Origin: Ferribacterium limneticum
GTDB taxonomy: Bacteria > Pseudomonadota > Gammaproteobacteria > Burkholderiales > Rhodocyclaceae
Direction of reading: 5' to 3'
Assembly (NCBI RefSeq): GCF_020510585.1
Contig: NZ_CP075190.1
Span: 1,858,001 to 1,922,000 of the forward strand
Length of the DNA: 64,000 nt
Shown here: positions 1 through 8,589 of the stretch, piece by piece
Numbering within the stretch: the first letter of the stretch is position 1
How the letters are laid out: each line of letters opens with the position of its first letter
The notes under the pieces: generated by a model
What the model saw: the letters and a program-made list of their open reading frames with translations, nothing else
Told to the model about the DNA's origin: nothing
Databases searched by the model: none
Position numbers and translations under genes: made by a program

Positions 1-1580
1 CGCTGGCGTTGCGGGTCGTAGCCGAGCACGCTCTGGTTCCAGGCGTTATTGATTGCTTCCCAGCGGTAGCGCAGTGTCCTGATCCAGTCGGCGCGCAGCT
101 GGATGAGCATCGGCAGCGGTTCGCCGAAAGCGAGTGCATCGGCGATGCCCGTTTCGATTCGGCTGGGCGACACGGCAGCCGTCGGGTCGACGCGGACCCA
201 GCCCTTGCCGGCCAGCCAGACTTCGGCCCAGGCATGGGCGTCGGACTGGCGGACAACGAGGTATTGATCGAGCGGATTGAATTCGCCGCCCTGATAGCCA
301 CCGACAACGCGGGCCGGAATGCCGGCAGCGCGCATGAGTGTGACGAAGGCGGCGGCGTAGTGTTCGCAGAAACCGCGTTTGGTCTCAAAAAGGAAATCAT
401 CGATGCCGTGGAGTCCGAGGAGCGGCGGTTGCAGCGTGTAGGTGAATTCGGCGTTGAACAGGGCGAGTGCCTTGGCGATCACGGCCTCGGGTGCGTTGCC
501 GGCGCGCCATTGGGCGGCGAGGGCGCGGGTCTGCGGATTGCCGCTGGCCGGCAGGGCCAGGTTGCGGCGCAGCACCTGTGGGTCTTCGCTCAAATTGAAG
601 CGGTAGTCGAGGCTGGCGGACAGGCGGAGGCGTTTTCGCTCATTGATCGCATTCTGGCTGATGGCGGTCATCGTTCCGTTCAGGAGCGTCTCGGCAGGCA
701 ACGCGATGGGGGCATCGAGGGCCAGTAACCAGCGCTGGTTGTGGGCCTCCAGCGTGGTTTCGTAGCCGATGGGCGGTGAGAGGCTTTCGAGCTGGGCAGC
801 CGGCTGGCGTCCTTTGTACAGGTGCCAGGTAGTGCCATCGAATTGCTCCATGACCGGGCCGCGCCAGTAGAGCTTCTGCCTGGGCGGCAGCGGCCCGTCG
901 AAGCGCACGCGAAAGGCGATGTCGGCATTCTGGACAAGTTGGGCGATGCTGCCCGGCGACATGCTGTCGGATAGCCCGGTCTTGCCGGTAAAGGCATCCG
1001 CGGGCAAACCCCAGAGTGGCCCGGAGATGCGCGGGAAAAGCAGAAAAAGGACGAGCATGAAAGGGATGGCTTGGAGGCAGAGCACGCCGGAATAGCGCAG
1101 GGTGTCCCGTGTGGTGCTCGACGGGCCGCCGTGCAGGCGGATCAGCGTCGCCGTGACCAGCCACATCGCGGCGAGCAGCCAGAGGCCGGTCGGGATGCTT
1201 TGCGAATACAGGTAGTGGGTGAGCAGCAAAAAATAGCCGAGGGTGACGACGACCATCGCATCGCGTCGCGACTTCAGTTCGAGCAGCTTCATGGTCATGA
1301 ACATGACCAGCATGGCAACCCCGGCGTCGCGCCCGAACAGGGTGTGGAATTCGAGCAGGATGCCGGCGCTGCCGGCGCCGACCAGCGGTATCAATATCCA
1401 GCGGCCGGGCAGGCGATGGTCTTTCCACCACAGCCAGACGGCCCACAGCAGCAGGGCGCCGGCCACCGTGCTGAGCCATGGTGGCTGATGCATGAAGTGC
1501 GGCGCCGTCGTCGCCAGCGCGGTGGCGAACAGCCAGGGCGTGGCGTGGCGGTCGAGCGCTTCGCGGGCTGGCGTGCTCAT
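1..1580 (-). CDS. Transglutaminase-like membrane protein, TgpA/DUF3488 type (partial, 3' end outside window)
   Basis: Reading the minus strand from the ATG at 1580 gives an open frame that runs off the window (at least 526 residues). The N-terminal ~190 residues are hydrophobic membrane segments (DUF3488-like). A transglutaminase core follows with GFCEHYA (catalytic Cys), VVGGYQGGEFNP and DAHAWAEVWLAGKGW followed by VDPTA, so Cys, His and Asp are all present. The start overlaps the stop of the DUF58 gene by ATGA. MoxR-DUF58-TgpA is a recurrent operon; in Pseudomonas TgpA is a periplasmic-facing transglutaminase. The physiological substrate is unknown. The expected final C-terminal membrane helix is outside the window. 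Confidence 0.85.
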   Translation of the reverse strand, partial: MSTPAREALDRHATPWLFATALATTAPHFMHQPPWLSTVAGALLLWAVWLWWKDHRLPGRWILIPLVGAGSAGILLEFHTLFGRDAGVAMLVMFMTMKLLELKSRRDAMVVVTLGYFLLLTHYLYSQSIPTGLWLLAAMWLVTATLIRLHGGPSSTTRDTLRYSGVLCLQAIPFMLVLFLLFPRISGPLWGLPADAFTGKTGLSDSMSPGSIAQLVQNADIAFRVRFDGPLPPRQKLYWRGPVMEQFDGTTWHLYKGRQPAAQLESLSPPIGYETTLEAHNQRWLLALDAPIALPAETLLNGTMTAISQNAINERKRLRLSASLDYRFNLSEDPQVLRRNLALPASGNPQTRALAAQWRAGNAPEAVIAKALALFNAEFTYTLQPPLLGLHGIDDFLFETKRGFCEHYAAAFVTLMRAAGIPARVVGGYQGGEFNPLDQYLVVRQSDAHAWAEVWLAGKGWVRVDPTAAVSPSRIETGIADALAFGEPLPMLIQLRADWIRTLRYRWEAINNAWNQSVLGYDPQRQ

Positions 1581-2527
1581 GGCTGGCAGAGAGCGAGGGC
1601 TTCGAGGCAGAGCTGGCGATGACGCTCGCCGCTGCCGGTCGGGATGTCGACGCCGGGCAGGCGCAGTCCGTAATGGGCGTCGGCCACATCGGCGGCGAGC
1701 ACCCAGCCGGTCAGGATGCCGATCCGGGTTTCGTCGCTCAGCGCGGTGTCGGTCAGTTGCCAGTCGAGCCTCAGTTCAACCTGCGCACCGCCGGCAAATT
1801 GCTTGATCAGCAGCGGGCCATTGGCGTTACGGGCGCTGGCCTTCCAGGCGACGTGGCGCGGCGAGTCGGCCGGCTGGCGGTCGCGAAATCCGGCGAAATC
1901 CTCCTGCCCGCCATCGCCGCTGCGTTCGCCGCCAACTGGCGTCGGTGAGGCAACCGGCAGTGGCGCGGCAATCGGCTGCGGATAGACCAGGCAGCGCATG
2001 GCCGGTTGCAGGTAGGCCCAGGCGGTAAACAGGCCGAGCGGATAGCGGGTTGATAGCCGGATGCGCGGCAAATCCAGCCAGCCCCGGGTTTTCGCGCTGA
2101 CCGGAATGTTCAATTTTGAGCTTTTTTTCCGGTTGACCGTAGCAAACACCGGGTTGCCGCTTTCGGCCTCCAGTTCGAGCCCGAGGCGCGGGGTAGGGCG
2201 GTCGTTGTCGAGCGTGATCTGAAAATGCGCCGTTTCCCCGGCAAAAACCGGCGCGCTGCGCCCCGGCGTGACGATCAGCCCGTGCAGGTTGCGAAAGGTG
2301 TGGATCATGCCGACGATGCCCAGCCCGGCGAGCAGGAAAACCAGCGCGTGACCGAGTGCCAGGTTGTAGTTGATGGCGCCGATCAGCATGACGATGAGCG
2401 CCAGGGCGTAGAGCAGGCCGCCGCGCGAGGGGATGATGAAGACGCGCCGCTGGCCGAGGCGCATGGGTGCCGTGCCGTCGCTATGCCAGCGAAACAGTTT
2501 TTGCTGCAGGGTGGCGACGATGCCCAC
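1577..2527 (-). CDS. DUF58 domain protein with an embedded dispersed repeat
   Basis: This 316-residue protein has two N-terminal membrane segments (about residues 30-75) followed by a beta-rich domain and the DUF58 region (RHVAWKASARN, about residue 220). It lies 5 bp downstream of the MoxR ATPase gene and overlaps the next gene by ATGA, so the three form one operon. Family function is poorly known; MoxR/DUF58 pairs are thought to act as chaperone and client or in envelope stress. Residues about 127-139 (ATVNRKKSSKLN) are encoded by a copy of the window's dispersed repeat read on its antisense strand. The flanking sequence resumes normal DUF58 similarity, so the repeat is an in-frame insertion in a loop. 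Confidence 0.85.
   Translation of the reverse strand: MGIVATLQQKLFRWHSDGTAPMRLGQRRVFIIPSRGGLLYALALIVMLIGAINYNLALGHALVFLLAGLGIVGMIHTFRNLHGLIVTPGRSAPVFAGETAHFQITLDNDRPTPRLGLELEAESGNPVFATVNRKKSSKLNIPVSAKTRGWLDLPRIRLSTRYPLGLFTAWAYLQPAMRCLVYPQPIAAPLPVASPTPVGGERSGDGGQEDFAGFRDRQPADSPRHVAWKASARNANGPLLIKQFAGGAQVELRLDWQLTDTALSDETRIGILTGWVLAADVADAHYGLRLPGVDIPTGSGERHRQLCLEALALCQP
2111..2146 (+). repeat. Dispersed repeat, copy 1 (inside DUF58 gene)
   Basis: CAATTTTGAG, a T run, then CCGGTTGACCGTAGCAAAC. It lies in the DUF58 coding sequence on the antisense strand. Confidence 0.85.
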
Positions 2528-2532
2528 GGAGC

Positions 2533-3483
2533 TCAGGGAATGGCGACGGTGCGGATCAGGGCGGTGATGTCTTCGGCCAGCGCGTAGCCACCCCCCTGCG
2601 CCGAGCGCAGGCGGTGCCGGGCGACGGCCGGGAGGACGGCCTGCACGTCGTCGGGCAACACCATGTCGCGCCCGGCCAGCCAGGCCCAGGCGCGGGCGGC
2701 GGCGAGCAGGGCGAGGCCGGCGCGCGGCGACAGGCCATGCTGGTAGGCTGGATTCTGGCGCGTCGCTTCGACCAGTGCCTGGACGTAATCGATCAGCGGA
2801 CCGGCCGCGTGGATGGCTGATGCTTCCTGCTGCAAGGCTGGCAGGTCATCGGGCGCGAGCAATGGCGTCAGTTCCTCGACGCGGCGCCGCTGACCACCGG
2901 CGACGAGCAGGGCGCGTTCGGCGGTGCGGTCCGGGTAGCCGAGTTCGAGGCGCATCAGGAAGCGGTCGAGCTGTGATTCGGGCAGCGGAAAAGTGCCGAT
3001 CTGGTGCGCCGGGTTCTGCGTGGCGATGACGAAGAAGGGCGTCGGCAACATTCGCGTCTGGCCCTCGGCCGTGACCTGGCCTTCCTCCATTGCTTCAAGC
3101 AGGGCGCTCTGCGTTTTCGGTGTGGCGCGGTTGATCTCGTCGGCCAGCACAAGCTGGGCGAAGACCGGGCCGGGCAGGAAACGGAAGTCGCTGCGCTCGC
3201 GCTCGAAAACCGAAACACCGGTGATGTCGGCCGGCAGCAAATCGCTGGTGAACTGGATGCGCGAAAACTGCAGCCCGAGCAGCCGGGCCAGCGTGTGGGC
3301 CAGCGTCGTCTTGCCCATGCCCGGCAGGTCTTCGATCAGTAAATGGCCGTTGGCCAGCAGGCAGGCAATGGCCAGCCGGATTTCATGATCCTTGCCGAGA
3401 ATGATCCGGCCAGCCTGCTCGAGAACGCCGTCGAATGCCCGCGGGCGACCGGCAAGTCCGGAAAGTGTGCTTTTCAACATCAT
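2533..3483 (-). CDS. MoxR-family AAA+ ATPase
   Basis: This 316-residue AAA+ ATPase has Walker A DLPGMGKTTLAHT near residue 54, Walker B LVLADEINRATPKTQ near 110, sensor 1 FFVIATQNPAHQIGTF and a C-terminal lid domain, the usual MoxR length and order. It is first in an operon with the DUF58 and transglutaminase genes. It probably remodels or loads a partner protein at the membrane. Two consecutive ATG codons open the frame; the upstream one at 3483 is used here. The divergent gap to the deacetylase gene (3484-3600) must hold the promoter of both units, but no convincing -35/-10 pair was seen. Confidence 0.92.
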   Translation of the reverse strand: MMLKSTLSGLAGRPRAFDGVLEQAGRIILGKDHEIRLAIACLLANGHLLIEDLPGMGKTTLAHTLARLLGLQFSRIQFTSDLLPADITGVSVFERERSDFRFLPGPVFAQLVLADEINRATPKTQSALLEAMEEGQVTAEGQTRMLPTPFFVIATQNPAHQIGTFPLPESQLDRFLMRLELGYPDRTAERALLVAGGQRRRVEELTPLLAPDDLPALQQEASAIHAAGPLIDYVQALVEATRQNPAYQHGLSPRAGLALLAAARAWAWLAGRDMVLPDDVQAVLPAVARHRLRSAQGGGYALAEDITALIRTVAIP

Positions 3484-3600
3484 GGGATTCCGCTGTGTCT
3501 GTTCAAACCCATTCTAATGCTTGAAGCGGCGCGATGAATGGGACGATAATGACAATTCGACGTGCGCCGTTTTGTGCGCCGCTTCGCAGAGAGAGAACAA

Positions 3601-4527
3601 GTGACGACCACTGCCATCATCACCCATCGTGACTGCCAGTTGCACGACATGGGTTCGCATCACCCGGAATGCCCGCAGCGTCTGACCGCCATCAACGATC
3701 ACCTGATCGCTCAGGGGATCGACGCCTATTTCGTCTACTACGACGCGCCGCTCGCCACTTTTGAACAACTGATGCGCGTCCATCCCGCTTCTCATCTCGA
3801 ACGCCTCAAGCGTGCCTCGCCGGAACTGGGCGTCGTGCACCTCGACCCTGATACCGCGATGAATCCGCACACCTGGCAGGCTGCGCTGCGGGCTGCCGGG
3901 TCCGGCTGTCTGGCCGTCGACCTCGTCATGAAGGGCGAAATCGAAAACGGTTTCTGTGCCGTGCGACCGCCCGGTCATCACTGCGAGAAAGCAAACCCGA
4001 TGGGTTTCTGCTTCTTCAACAATGTCGCCGTCGCGGCAAAACATGCCCTTGTGGCCCACGGCCTGGAGCGCGTGGCAATCATCGATTTCGACGTGCACCA
4101 CGGCAACGGTACCGAAGACTGCTTTGCCGGTGACGAGCAGGTACTGATGTGCTCCATCTTCCAGCACCCGTTCTATCCCTACTGTGGCACCGACAAGCCG
4201 GCTGCCAATATGTGCAACGTGCCGCTGGCCTCGGGTTGCGGCGGCGAAGAATTCCGCGATGCCGTCACCCAGGTGTGGATGCCTCGCCTGCGCGAATTCA
4301 AGCCGCAGATGATCCTGATTTCGGCCGGTTTTGACGCCCACTTCGAGGACGACATGGGCAACCTGCGCTTCCTCGAAAAAGACTATGCCTGGGTCACCGA
4401 TCAGCTCAAACAGCTGGCCGCCGAAATGTGCAACAAGCGTATCGTCTCCATGCTTGAAGGCGGCTACGTGATGACCTCGCTGGCCCGTAGTGTTGGCGCG
4501 CACCTGCGCTCGCTGGCTGATCTGTAG
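3601..4527 (+). CDS. Histone deacetylase family protein (acetoin utilization/acetylpolyamine amidohydrolase-like)
   Basis: This 308-residue arginase/deacetylase-fold enzyme carries RPPGHHCEKANPMGFC, the zinc-binding IIDFDVHHGNGTED, SAGFDAHFEDD and LEGGYV (catalytic Tyr), all expected for a class II-type HDAC family enzyme. The GTG at 3601 is chosen over an upstream GTG at 3562 because it follows the purine-rich GAGAGAGAAC and puts TTAIITHRDCQLHD at the N terminus, as in relatives. The natural substrate in bacteria is uncertain (acetyl-lysine, acetylpolyamine or other amide). It is a monocistronic gene, followed by a possible terminator and lysC. Confidence 0.9.
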   Translation: MTTTAIITHRDCQLHDMGSHHPECPQRLTAINDHLIAQGIDAYFVYYDAPLATFEQLMRVHPASHLERLKRASPELGVVHLDPDTAMNPHTWQAALRAAGSGCLAVDLVMKGEIENGFCAVRPPGHHCEKANPMGFCFFNNVAVAAKHALVAHGLERVAIIDFDVHHGNGTEDCFAGDEQVLMCSIFQHPFYPYCGTDKPAANMCNVPLASGCGGEEFRDAVTQVWMPRLREFKPQMILISAGFDAHFEDDMGNLRFLEKDYAWVTDQLKQLAAEMCNKRIVSMLEGGYVMTSLARSVGAHLRSLADL

Positions 4528-4553
4528 CCGCTGTTTTCTTTCGGAAAAAGACC

Positions 4554-4582
4554 AGGGTGGGGTAAAATCCCGCCCTCTTTTT
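4554..4582 (+). terminator. Possible terminator between deacetylase gene and lysC
   Basis: An 8-bp stem with one G-T pair (AGGGTGGG / CCCGCCCT) encloses the loop GTAAAAT and is followed by CTTTTTC. The loop also contains TAAAAT, which could instead be the -10 of a lysC promoter. Both readings are possible. Confidence 0.4.
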
Positions 4583-4612
4583 CATGTTTCCAATGTTTAA
4601 CCGGACAAATCC

Positions 4613-5833
4613 ATGGCGTTGATTGTTCAAAAATACGGCGGTACGTCGGTCGGTAATCCCGAGCGCATCAAGAATGTCGCCAAACGCGTTGCCAAGTTCC
4701 AGGCACAGGGCCATCAAGTGGTCGTCGTCGTCTCTGCAATGAGTGGCGAAACCAACAAACTGATTGCGCTGGCCAAGGAAGTTCAGGCCACTCCCGATCC
4801 GCGCGAGCTGGATGCCATCATGTCCACCGGCGAACAGGTCACCACCGGCCTGCTCTCCATGGCGCTGATGGACATCGGCTGCAAGGCGAAAAGCTACACC
4901 GGCGGCCAGGTCAAGGTGCTGACAGACAGCACGCACACCAAGGCGCGCATCCTGTCGATCGACGAATCCAACATGCGCCGCGATCTCGATGCCGGCCACG
5001 TTGTCGTCGTCGCCGGCTTCCAGGGTGTCGACGAGCACGGCAACATTACGACGCTCGGCCGTGGCGGTTCCGACACCTCGGGCGTCGCCCTCGCTGCCGC
5101 GCTGAAGGCTGACGAGTGCCAGATCTACACCGACGTCGATGGCGTCTACACCACCGACCCGCGCGTCGTGCCCGAAGCCAAGAAGCTCGACACCATCACC
5201 TTCGAAGAGATGCTGGAAATGGCCAGCCTCGGCTCCAAGGTGCTGCAGATCCGCTCGGTCGAATTCGCCGGCAAGTACAAGGTCAAACTGCGCGTTCTTT
5301 CCAGCTTCCAGGATGAAGGGGAAGGCACGCTGATCACTGTTGAGGAAGACAAGAACATGGAACAACCGATCATTTCCGGTATCGCTTTCAACCGCGACGA
5401 AGCCAAGCTCACCATGCTCGGCGTTCCCGATACCCCGGGCATCGCCTACCAGATCCTGGGCTCCATCGCCGACGCCAACATCGACGTCGACATGATCATC
5501 CAGAACGTTGGCCACGACGGCACCACCGATTTCTCCTTCACGGTCAACCGTGGCGACTTTGCCAAGGCCCAGAGCATTCTGGAAGGCGTCAAAGCCAAAC
5601 TGGGTGCTCGCGAAATCACAGGTGACAACAAGATCTGCAAGGTCTCCGCCGTCGGCGTCGGCATGCGCTCGCACCCGGGCGTTGCCTCCAAGATGTTCAA
5701 GGCCCTGGCTGACGAAGGCATCAACATCCAGATGATCTCGACCTCCGAGATCAAGATTTCCGTCGTCCTTGACGAGAAGTACCTGGAACTCGCTGTCCGC
5801 ATGCTGCACCGCGCTTTCGGTCTCGACCAGTAA
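4613..5833 (+). CDS. lysC: Aspartate kinase
   Basis: This 406-residue enzyme phosphorylates L-aspartate, the first step to Lys, Thr and Met. It begins with the diagnostic KYGGTSVGNPERIKNVA and carries SAMSGETNKL, STGEQV and the GRGGSDTSGVALA substrate region. Two ACT regulatory domains occupy about residues 265-406 (LGVPDTPGIAYQILGSIA; VGVGMRSHPGVASKMF). The length matches the monofunctional lysine/threonine-sensitive class common in betaproteobacteria. The gene is followed by a tRNA-Ser with its own promoter. No internal start giving a separate beta subunit was examined in detail. Confidence 0.97.
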   Translation: MALIVQKYGGTSVGNPERIKNVAKRVAKFQAQGHQVVVVVSAMSGETNKLIALAKEVQATPDPRELDAIMSTGEQVTTGLLSMALMDIGCKAKSYTGGQVKVLTDSTHTKARILSIDESNMRRDLDAGHVVVVAGFQGVDEHGNITTLGRGGSDTSGVALAAALKADECQIYTDVDGVYTTDPRVVPEAKKLDTITFEEMLEMASLGSKVLQIRSVEFAGKYKVKLRVLSSFQDEGEGTLITVEEDKNMEQPIISGIAFNRDEAKLTMLGVPDTPGIAYQILGSIADANIDVDMIIQNVGHDGTTDFSFTVNRGDFAKAQSILEGVKAKLGAREITGDNKICKVSAVGVGMRSHPGVASKMFKALADEGINIQMISTSEIKISVVLDEKYLELAVRMLHRAFGLDQ

Positions 5834-5835
5834 GT

Positions 5836-5864
5836 TTGACCAAAGGGCGCGGAGGCTATATCAT
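5836..5864 (+). promoter_or_regulatory. Sigma-70 promoter of tRNA-Ser
   Basis: TTGACC (5836-5841), a 17-bp spacer and TATCAT (5859-5864) stand 15 bp before the tRNA 5' end and begin just after the lysC stop codon. The spacing is ideal, and each hexamer differs from consensus by one base. Confidence 0.8.
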
Positions 5865-5878
5865 CCGCGCCTCTTGAT

Positions 5879-5971
5879 GGACACGTGGCCGAGTGGTCGA
5901 AGGCACACCCCTGCTAAGGGTGCATCCGGGCAAAACCTGGATCCAGGGTTCGAATCCCTGCGTGTCCGCCA
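5879..5971 (+). tRNA. tRNA-Ser (anticodon GCU)
   Basis: The 7-bp acceptor stem GGACACG/CGTGTCC, D arm (GTGGCCGAGTGGTCGAAGGC), anticodon loop CTGCTAA with GCT, a long variable arm (CATCCGGGCAAAACCTGGAT) and T-arm GGTTCGAATCC are all present. The CCA end is encoded. The long variable arm and GCU anticodon identify the serine isoacceptor for AGC/AGU. Confidence 0.97.
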
Positions 5972-5983
5972 ATATCAAGCAAT

Positions 5984-6008
5984 AAAGCGCCTTTCGGGGC
6001 GCTTTTTT
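5984..6008 (+). terminator. Rho-independent terminator after tRNA-Ser
   Basis: The hairpin AAAGCGCC-TTTC-GGGGCGCTTTTTTG has a GC-rich stem with a T run and lies 13 bp after the tRNA. Confidence 0.88.
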
Positions 6009-6228
6009 GTTGCCCCATCGCCAGGATCACCGCTAAAGAAAATGCTCGAAGCTGTTGCCAGATTTTCCGTTCAGGTTTGGATAGCCGCTAACCGTTTCGC
6101 CGGTTACGCGCTGCTCAACCTGGTTGAAGATCCGGCCATATTGGCGTTTGCCTTTTGCTGATGGCATACGTGGTCTTGTAGCATCGTCGTCTGGAGCGTA
6201 GATTAGATAAATCCGAAGGGAGATATCC

Positions 6229-6591
6229 ATGCGCTACCACATCCTTCTAGCTCTTCTGCTTGCTTCCAGTGCATCGCAGGCGGATGTCTTTACCTGCCAC
6301 ACGCGTTCCGGAGACGTAGTCTATTCCGACCTTCCTTGCGACAAGGGGGCAATAATAGAAAAGATCAGCCCGAGCGAGTCGGTGTCTGATCCGGTTGCCG
6401 CCCAGAAAGAGCTTGAACGGCAAAAGGCTTACGCCGAGAGGCAAGCCGCCGAAAATGCGCGGGAAAGGGCTGCTGCACCCATGCCGGCAATCCTTCCGGA
6501 TTACTCCAGTCCGCCTCCTAAATCGCCAGCGCCGACGCCGTTGTCGCCGTCATCGTCAGGGCAATCGAATACTCCCCCAAATCTCCGGTGA
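6229..6591 (+). CDS. Secreted DUF4124-domain protein
   Basis: This 120-residue protein has a clear signal peptide (MRYHILLALLLASSASQA, cleavage near residue 18) followed by a short domain DVFTCHTRSGDVVYSDLPC with two cysteines, typical of DUF4124 small periplasmic proteins. A Glu/Ala-rich helix and a Pro/Ser-rich tail follow. The ribosome-binding site GAAGGGAG precedes the ATG. No function is established for this family. It stands alone; the tail is directly followed by a copy of the dispersed repeat in the convergent gap. Confidence 0.75.
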   Translation: MRYHILLALLLASSASQADVFTCHTRSGDVVYSDLPCDKGAIIEKISPSESVSDPVAAQKELERQKAYAERQAAENARERAAAPMPAILPDYSSPPPKSPAPTPLSPSSSGQSNTPPNLR

Positions 6592-6603
6592 GCCGGCGGC
6601 CAC

Positions 6604-6642
6604 TGCGACGGTCAACCGGAAATTTCGCCCAATTTTGAAATG
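6604..6642 (-). repeat. Dispersed repeat, copy 2 (convergent gap)
   Basis: Read on the minus strand it gives CATTTCAAAATTGGGCG, then AAATTTCCGGTTGACCGTCG. It lies between the 3' ends of the DUF4124 gene and the GIY-YIG gene. Confidence 0.9.
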
Positions 6643-6658
6643 TTGTCGTGGGCCGTGT

Positions 6659-6964
6659 TTACGGCAAGCAGCGGGTGACTGATTCGGGGTCGGGTATTTC
6701 AGCAGGCGCCTGAACAAGGGAAGCCGCATACCGGCGCTTCTCGCCGGGCGACAACTGCTTGATCCGGTATTCCGCCTTCGAGGCCGATGAACGATCAGGA
6801 TGGTTTTCATAGCCCAGCAGCCGGAACGGCGGGTGCGAGCGCGTATAGCGGGCGCCGGTGCCCTGGCAATGGGCGGCATAGCGGCCCTCAACGTCGACTG
6901 CGATACCGGTGTAGATGCTGCCATCGACGCACTCGATCATGTACAGAAACCAGGGCTTGGTCAT
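6659..6964 (-). CDS. GIY-YIG nuclease-fold protein (UPF0213-like)
   Basis: This 101-residue protein has the compact GIY-YIG core: FLYMIECVDGSIYTGIA, the conserved Arg in VEGRYAAH, GARYTRSHPP and a Glu in KAEYRIKQLSPGEKR. Size and motifs match the small stand-alone UPF0213/YhbQ group. Some relatives cleave nucleic acid, but the biological role is unclear. Its start overlaps the stop of the preceding small gene by ATGA, so they are translationally coupled. Confidence 0.88.
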   Translation of the reverse strand: MTKPWFLYMIECVDGSIYTGIAVDVEGRYAAHCQGTGARYTRSHPPFRLLGYENHPDRSSASKAEYRIKQLSPGEKRRYAASLVQAPAEIPDPESVTRCLP

Positions 6965-7212
6965 GCTTCAGTCGAGCGGTCGAGGGCGCGGCGGATGCGC
7001 TCGATGGTCGCCTCGACCGGCGCCTGGCGGGGCACGTCGAGGCCGAGATCGCGGGCGATGGCATTAACCTTGGCCGGATTGAGCGGGATGCCGCCGCGGT
7101 CCACCGCTGCTATCAGTTGGCGGGCCCGCGCGTAGTCCGAGAGTGGGGCGGGGCGGCCGAAAAACAGCGCCCATATGCGCGAGAAAAGGCCCGTCGGCCG
7201 GCGTGATCCCAT
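6961..7212 (-). CDS. Small conserved hypothetical protein
   Basis: This is an 83-residue protein from the ATG at 7212 (MGSRRPTGLFSRIW). A longer in-frame start at 7290 exists but would overlap the divergent exonuclease gene, which has its own ribosome-binding site, so it is less likely. The C-terminal half (DYARARQLIAAVDRGG and NAIARDLGLDV) is helical and resembles short conserved proteins of betaproteobacteria with no known role. It is coupled by ATGA to the GIY-YIG gene. Confidence 0.6.
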   Translation of the reverse strand: MGSRRPTGLFSRIWALFFGRPAPLSDYARARQLIAAVDRGGIPLNPAKVNAIARDLGLDVPRQAPVEATIERIRRALDRSTEA

Positions 7213-7244
7213 ACACTTGCTTCTGGATAAAAGCTTAAGGATAC

Positions 7245-7958
7245 ATGGATGCAGCTGGCAATGAAGATGGAACGACCCAGGAGCGCACAATCTTGAGCGA
7301 AGTAACGATCAGCCGCAGCATGCTCGCCGCGAGCGAGTTGCCGATATACAACGGCGTTTCGATGGCCAGAATTACGCTGGTCGGCGATGCCGCCCTGGCC
7401 GAGCGGGCACTGGCCGCTTTGCTCGCGGCGCCGGCCATCGGTTTCGACACCGAGTCGAAGCCCACCTTCCTGAAAGGCGAGATCTCCACCGGACCGCACC
7501 TCGTTCAACTGGCCACCGACGAACACGTCTATCTTTTTCCCGTCGTCGTCGCCGCCAATCATGATGTGCTGCGGCAAATCCTCGCCGCCCAGAACGTCCT
7601 CAAGGTCGGCTTCGGTCTTGGCAATGATCGCAGCGCCCTGCGTTCGCGCCTCGGCATTGAGTTGGCCAATGTGCTCGACCTTGGCGAAGCGCTGCGCGGC
7701 CCCGGCCATCGCGGCACGGTCGGAGCAAAAGTCGCCGTCGCCCACTACTTCGGCCAGAAATTCCAGAAATCGAAAAAAGTCGGCACCAGCAACTGGGCCA
7801 GTGCGCGCCTCAACGAGCGCCAGTTGTTATACGCTGCCAACGACGCGCATGTCGCCCTGCAGATCTACCGGGCCTGGCTGCGCGACCCGGAGCGCCTGGC
7901 GCAAGCCGCGCCGGCCCCGGCAATCCAACCAAGCTCAGGAAACAAAAATCATGGCTGA
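7245..7958 (+). CDS. 3'-5' exonuclease, RNase D/DEDDy type
   Basis: This 237-residue protein has the exonuclease signature IGFDTESKP (DxE), the middle Asp in FGLGNDRSALRSRLG, and YAANDAHVALQIY (Tyr and final Asp), hence the DEDDy class. The ATG at 7245 follows AAGGA by five bases. There is no HRDC domain, so it is shorter than RNase D itself. Its target (RNA or DNA end trimming) is not known from sequence. It overlaps yceH by 8 bp and is the first gene of a likely three-gene unit with yceH and the arginase-family gene. Confidence 0.88.
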   Translation: MDAAGNEDGTTQERTILSEVTISRSMLAASELPIYNGVSMARITLVGDAALAERALAALLAAPAIGFDTESKPTFLKGEISTGPHLVQLATDEHVYLFPVVVAANHDVLRQILAAQNVLKVGFGLGNDRSALRSRLGIELANVLDLGEALRGPGHRGTVGAKVAVAHYFGQKFQKSKKVGTSNWASARLNERQLLYAANDAHVALQIYRAWLRDPERLAQAAPAPAIQPSSGNKNHG

Positions 7959-8589
7959 ACCACTGCCCATGCTGTCATTGCTGGAAACCCGTGTACTCGG
8001 CACCCTCGTCGAAAAACAGCGCACTGTGCCCGACACCTATCCGCTCTCGGTTAATGCGCTGCTCGCCGGCTGCAACCAGAAAACGAGCCGTAATCCGGTC
8101 ATCGAAGCCAGCGAGAGCGATGTCGTGCAAGCCATCGATGTCCTGAAAGGTCTCTGGCTGGTCAATGAAATCAGCGGCAGCCGGGTCAGCCGTTTCGAGC
8201 ATCGTCTCGAAAAGATTCTCGGCGTGCCGACACAAGCCTCGGCACTGCTCACCGTGCTCATGCTGCGCGGGCCGCAAACGGCCGGCGAACTGCGCCTCAA
8301 CTGCGAACGCCTGCACCGCTTTGCCGACATCTCGTCGGTCGAAGCCTTCCTCGAAGAACTGGCCAGCAGGGAAGAGGGCGCATTGGTCGTCGAACTGCCG
8401 CGCCTGCCCGGATCGCGCGAAAACCGCTGGATGCACCTGCTCAGCGGCGAGCCGGAAATCGAAACGATGCTACCGGCAAAGTCGTCGCATACGCCCAACC
8501 AGGAAGTCGAAGAATTAAAGGCGAGGGTGACCGCGCTTGAAACCGAGCTGGCTGAAATGCGCACCCGTCTAACTGCAATCGGCGCATGA
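7951..8589 (+). CDS. yceH: YceH/DUF480 family protein
   Basis: This 212-residue protein starts with LLETRVLGTLVEKQRTVPDTY and contains NALLAGCNQKTSRNPV and LMLRGPQTAGELR, the diagnostic blocks of the two winged-helix DUF480 fold. A C-terminal coiled-coil (about residues 180-210) follows. The ATG at 7951 overlaps the exonuclease stop. The stop overlaps the next ATG (ATGA). The fold suggests nucleic acid or protein interaction, but no function is established. Confidence 0.9.
   Translation: MAEPLPMLSLLETRVLGTLVEKQRTVPDTYPLSVNALLAGCNQKTSRNPVIEASESDVVQAIDVLKGLWLVNEISGSRVSRFEHRLEKILGVPTQASALLTVLMLRGPQTAGELRLNCERLHRFADISSVEAFLEELASREEGALVVELPRLPGSRENRWMHLLSGEPEIETMLPAKSSHTPNQEVEELKARVTALETELAEMRTRLTAIGA

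Noticed and set aside
640..1689. 349-codon minus-strand frame overlapping the transglutaminase and DUF58 genes
   Set aside because: Out of frame with the motif-bearing transglutaminase reading. The Arg/Ala/Pro-rich product is typical of a shadow frame.
5549..5580. lysC segment ACGGTCAACCGTGGCG resembling the dispersed repeat core
   Set aside because: It encodes FTVNRGDF at a position conserved in aspartate kinases, and the A/T-rich left arm is missing. Probably chance.
4406..5809. 467-codon open frame on the minus strand opposite lysC
   Set aside because: Antisense shadow of lysC with no domain resemblance and Asp/Val/Gly-biased composition.
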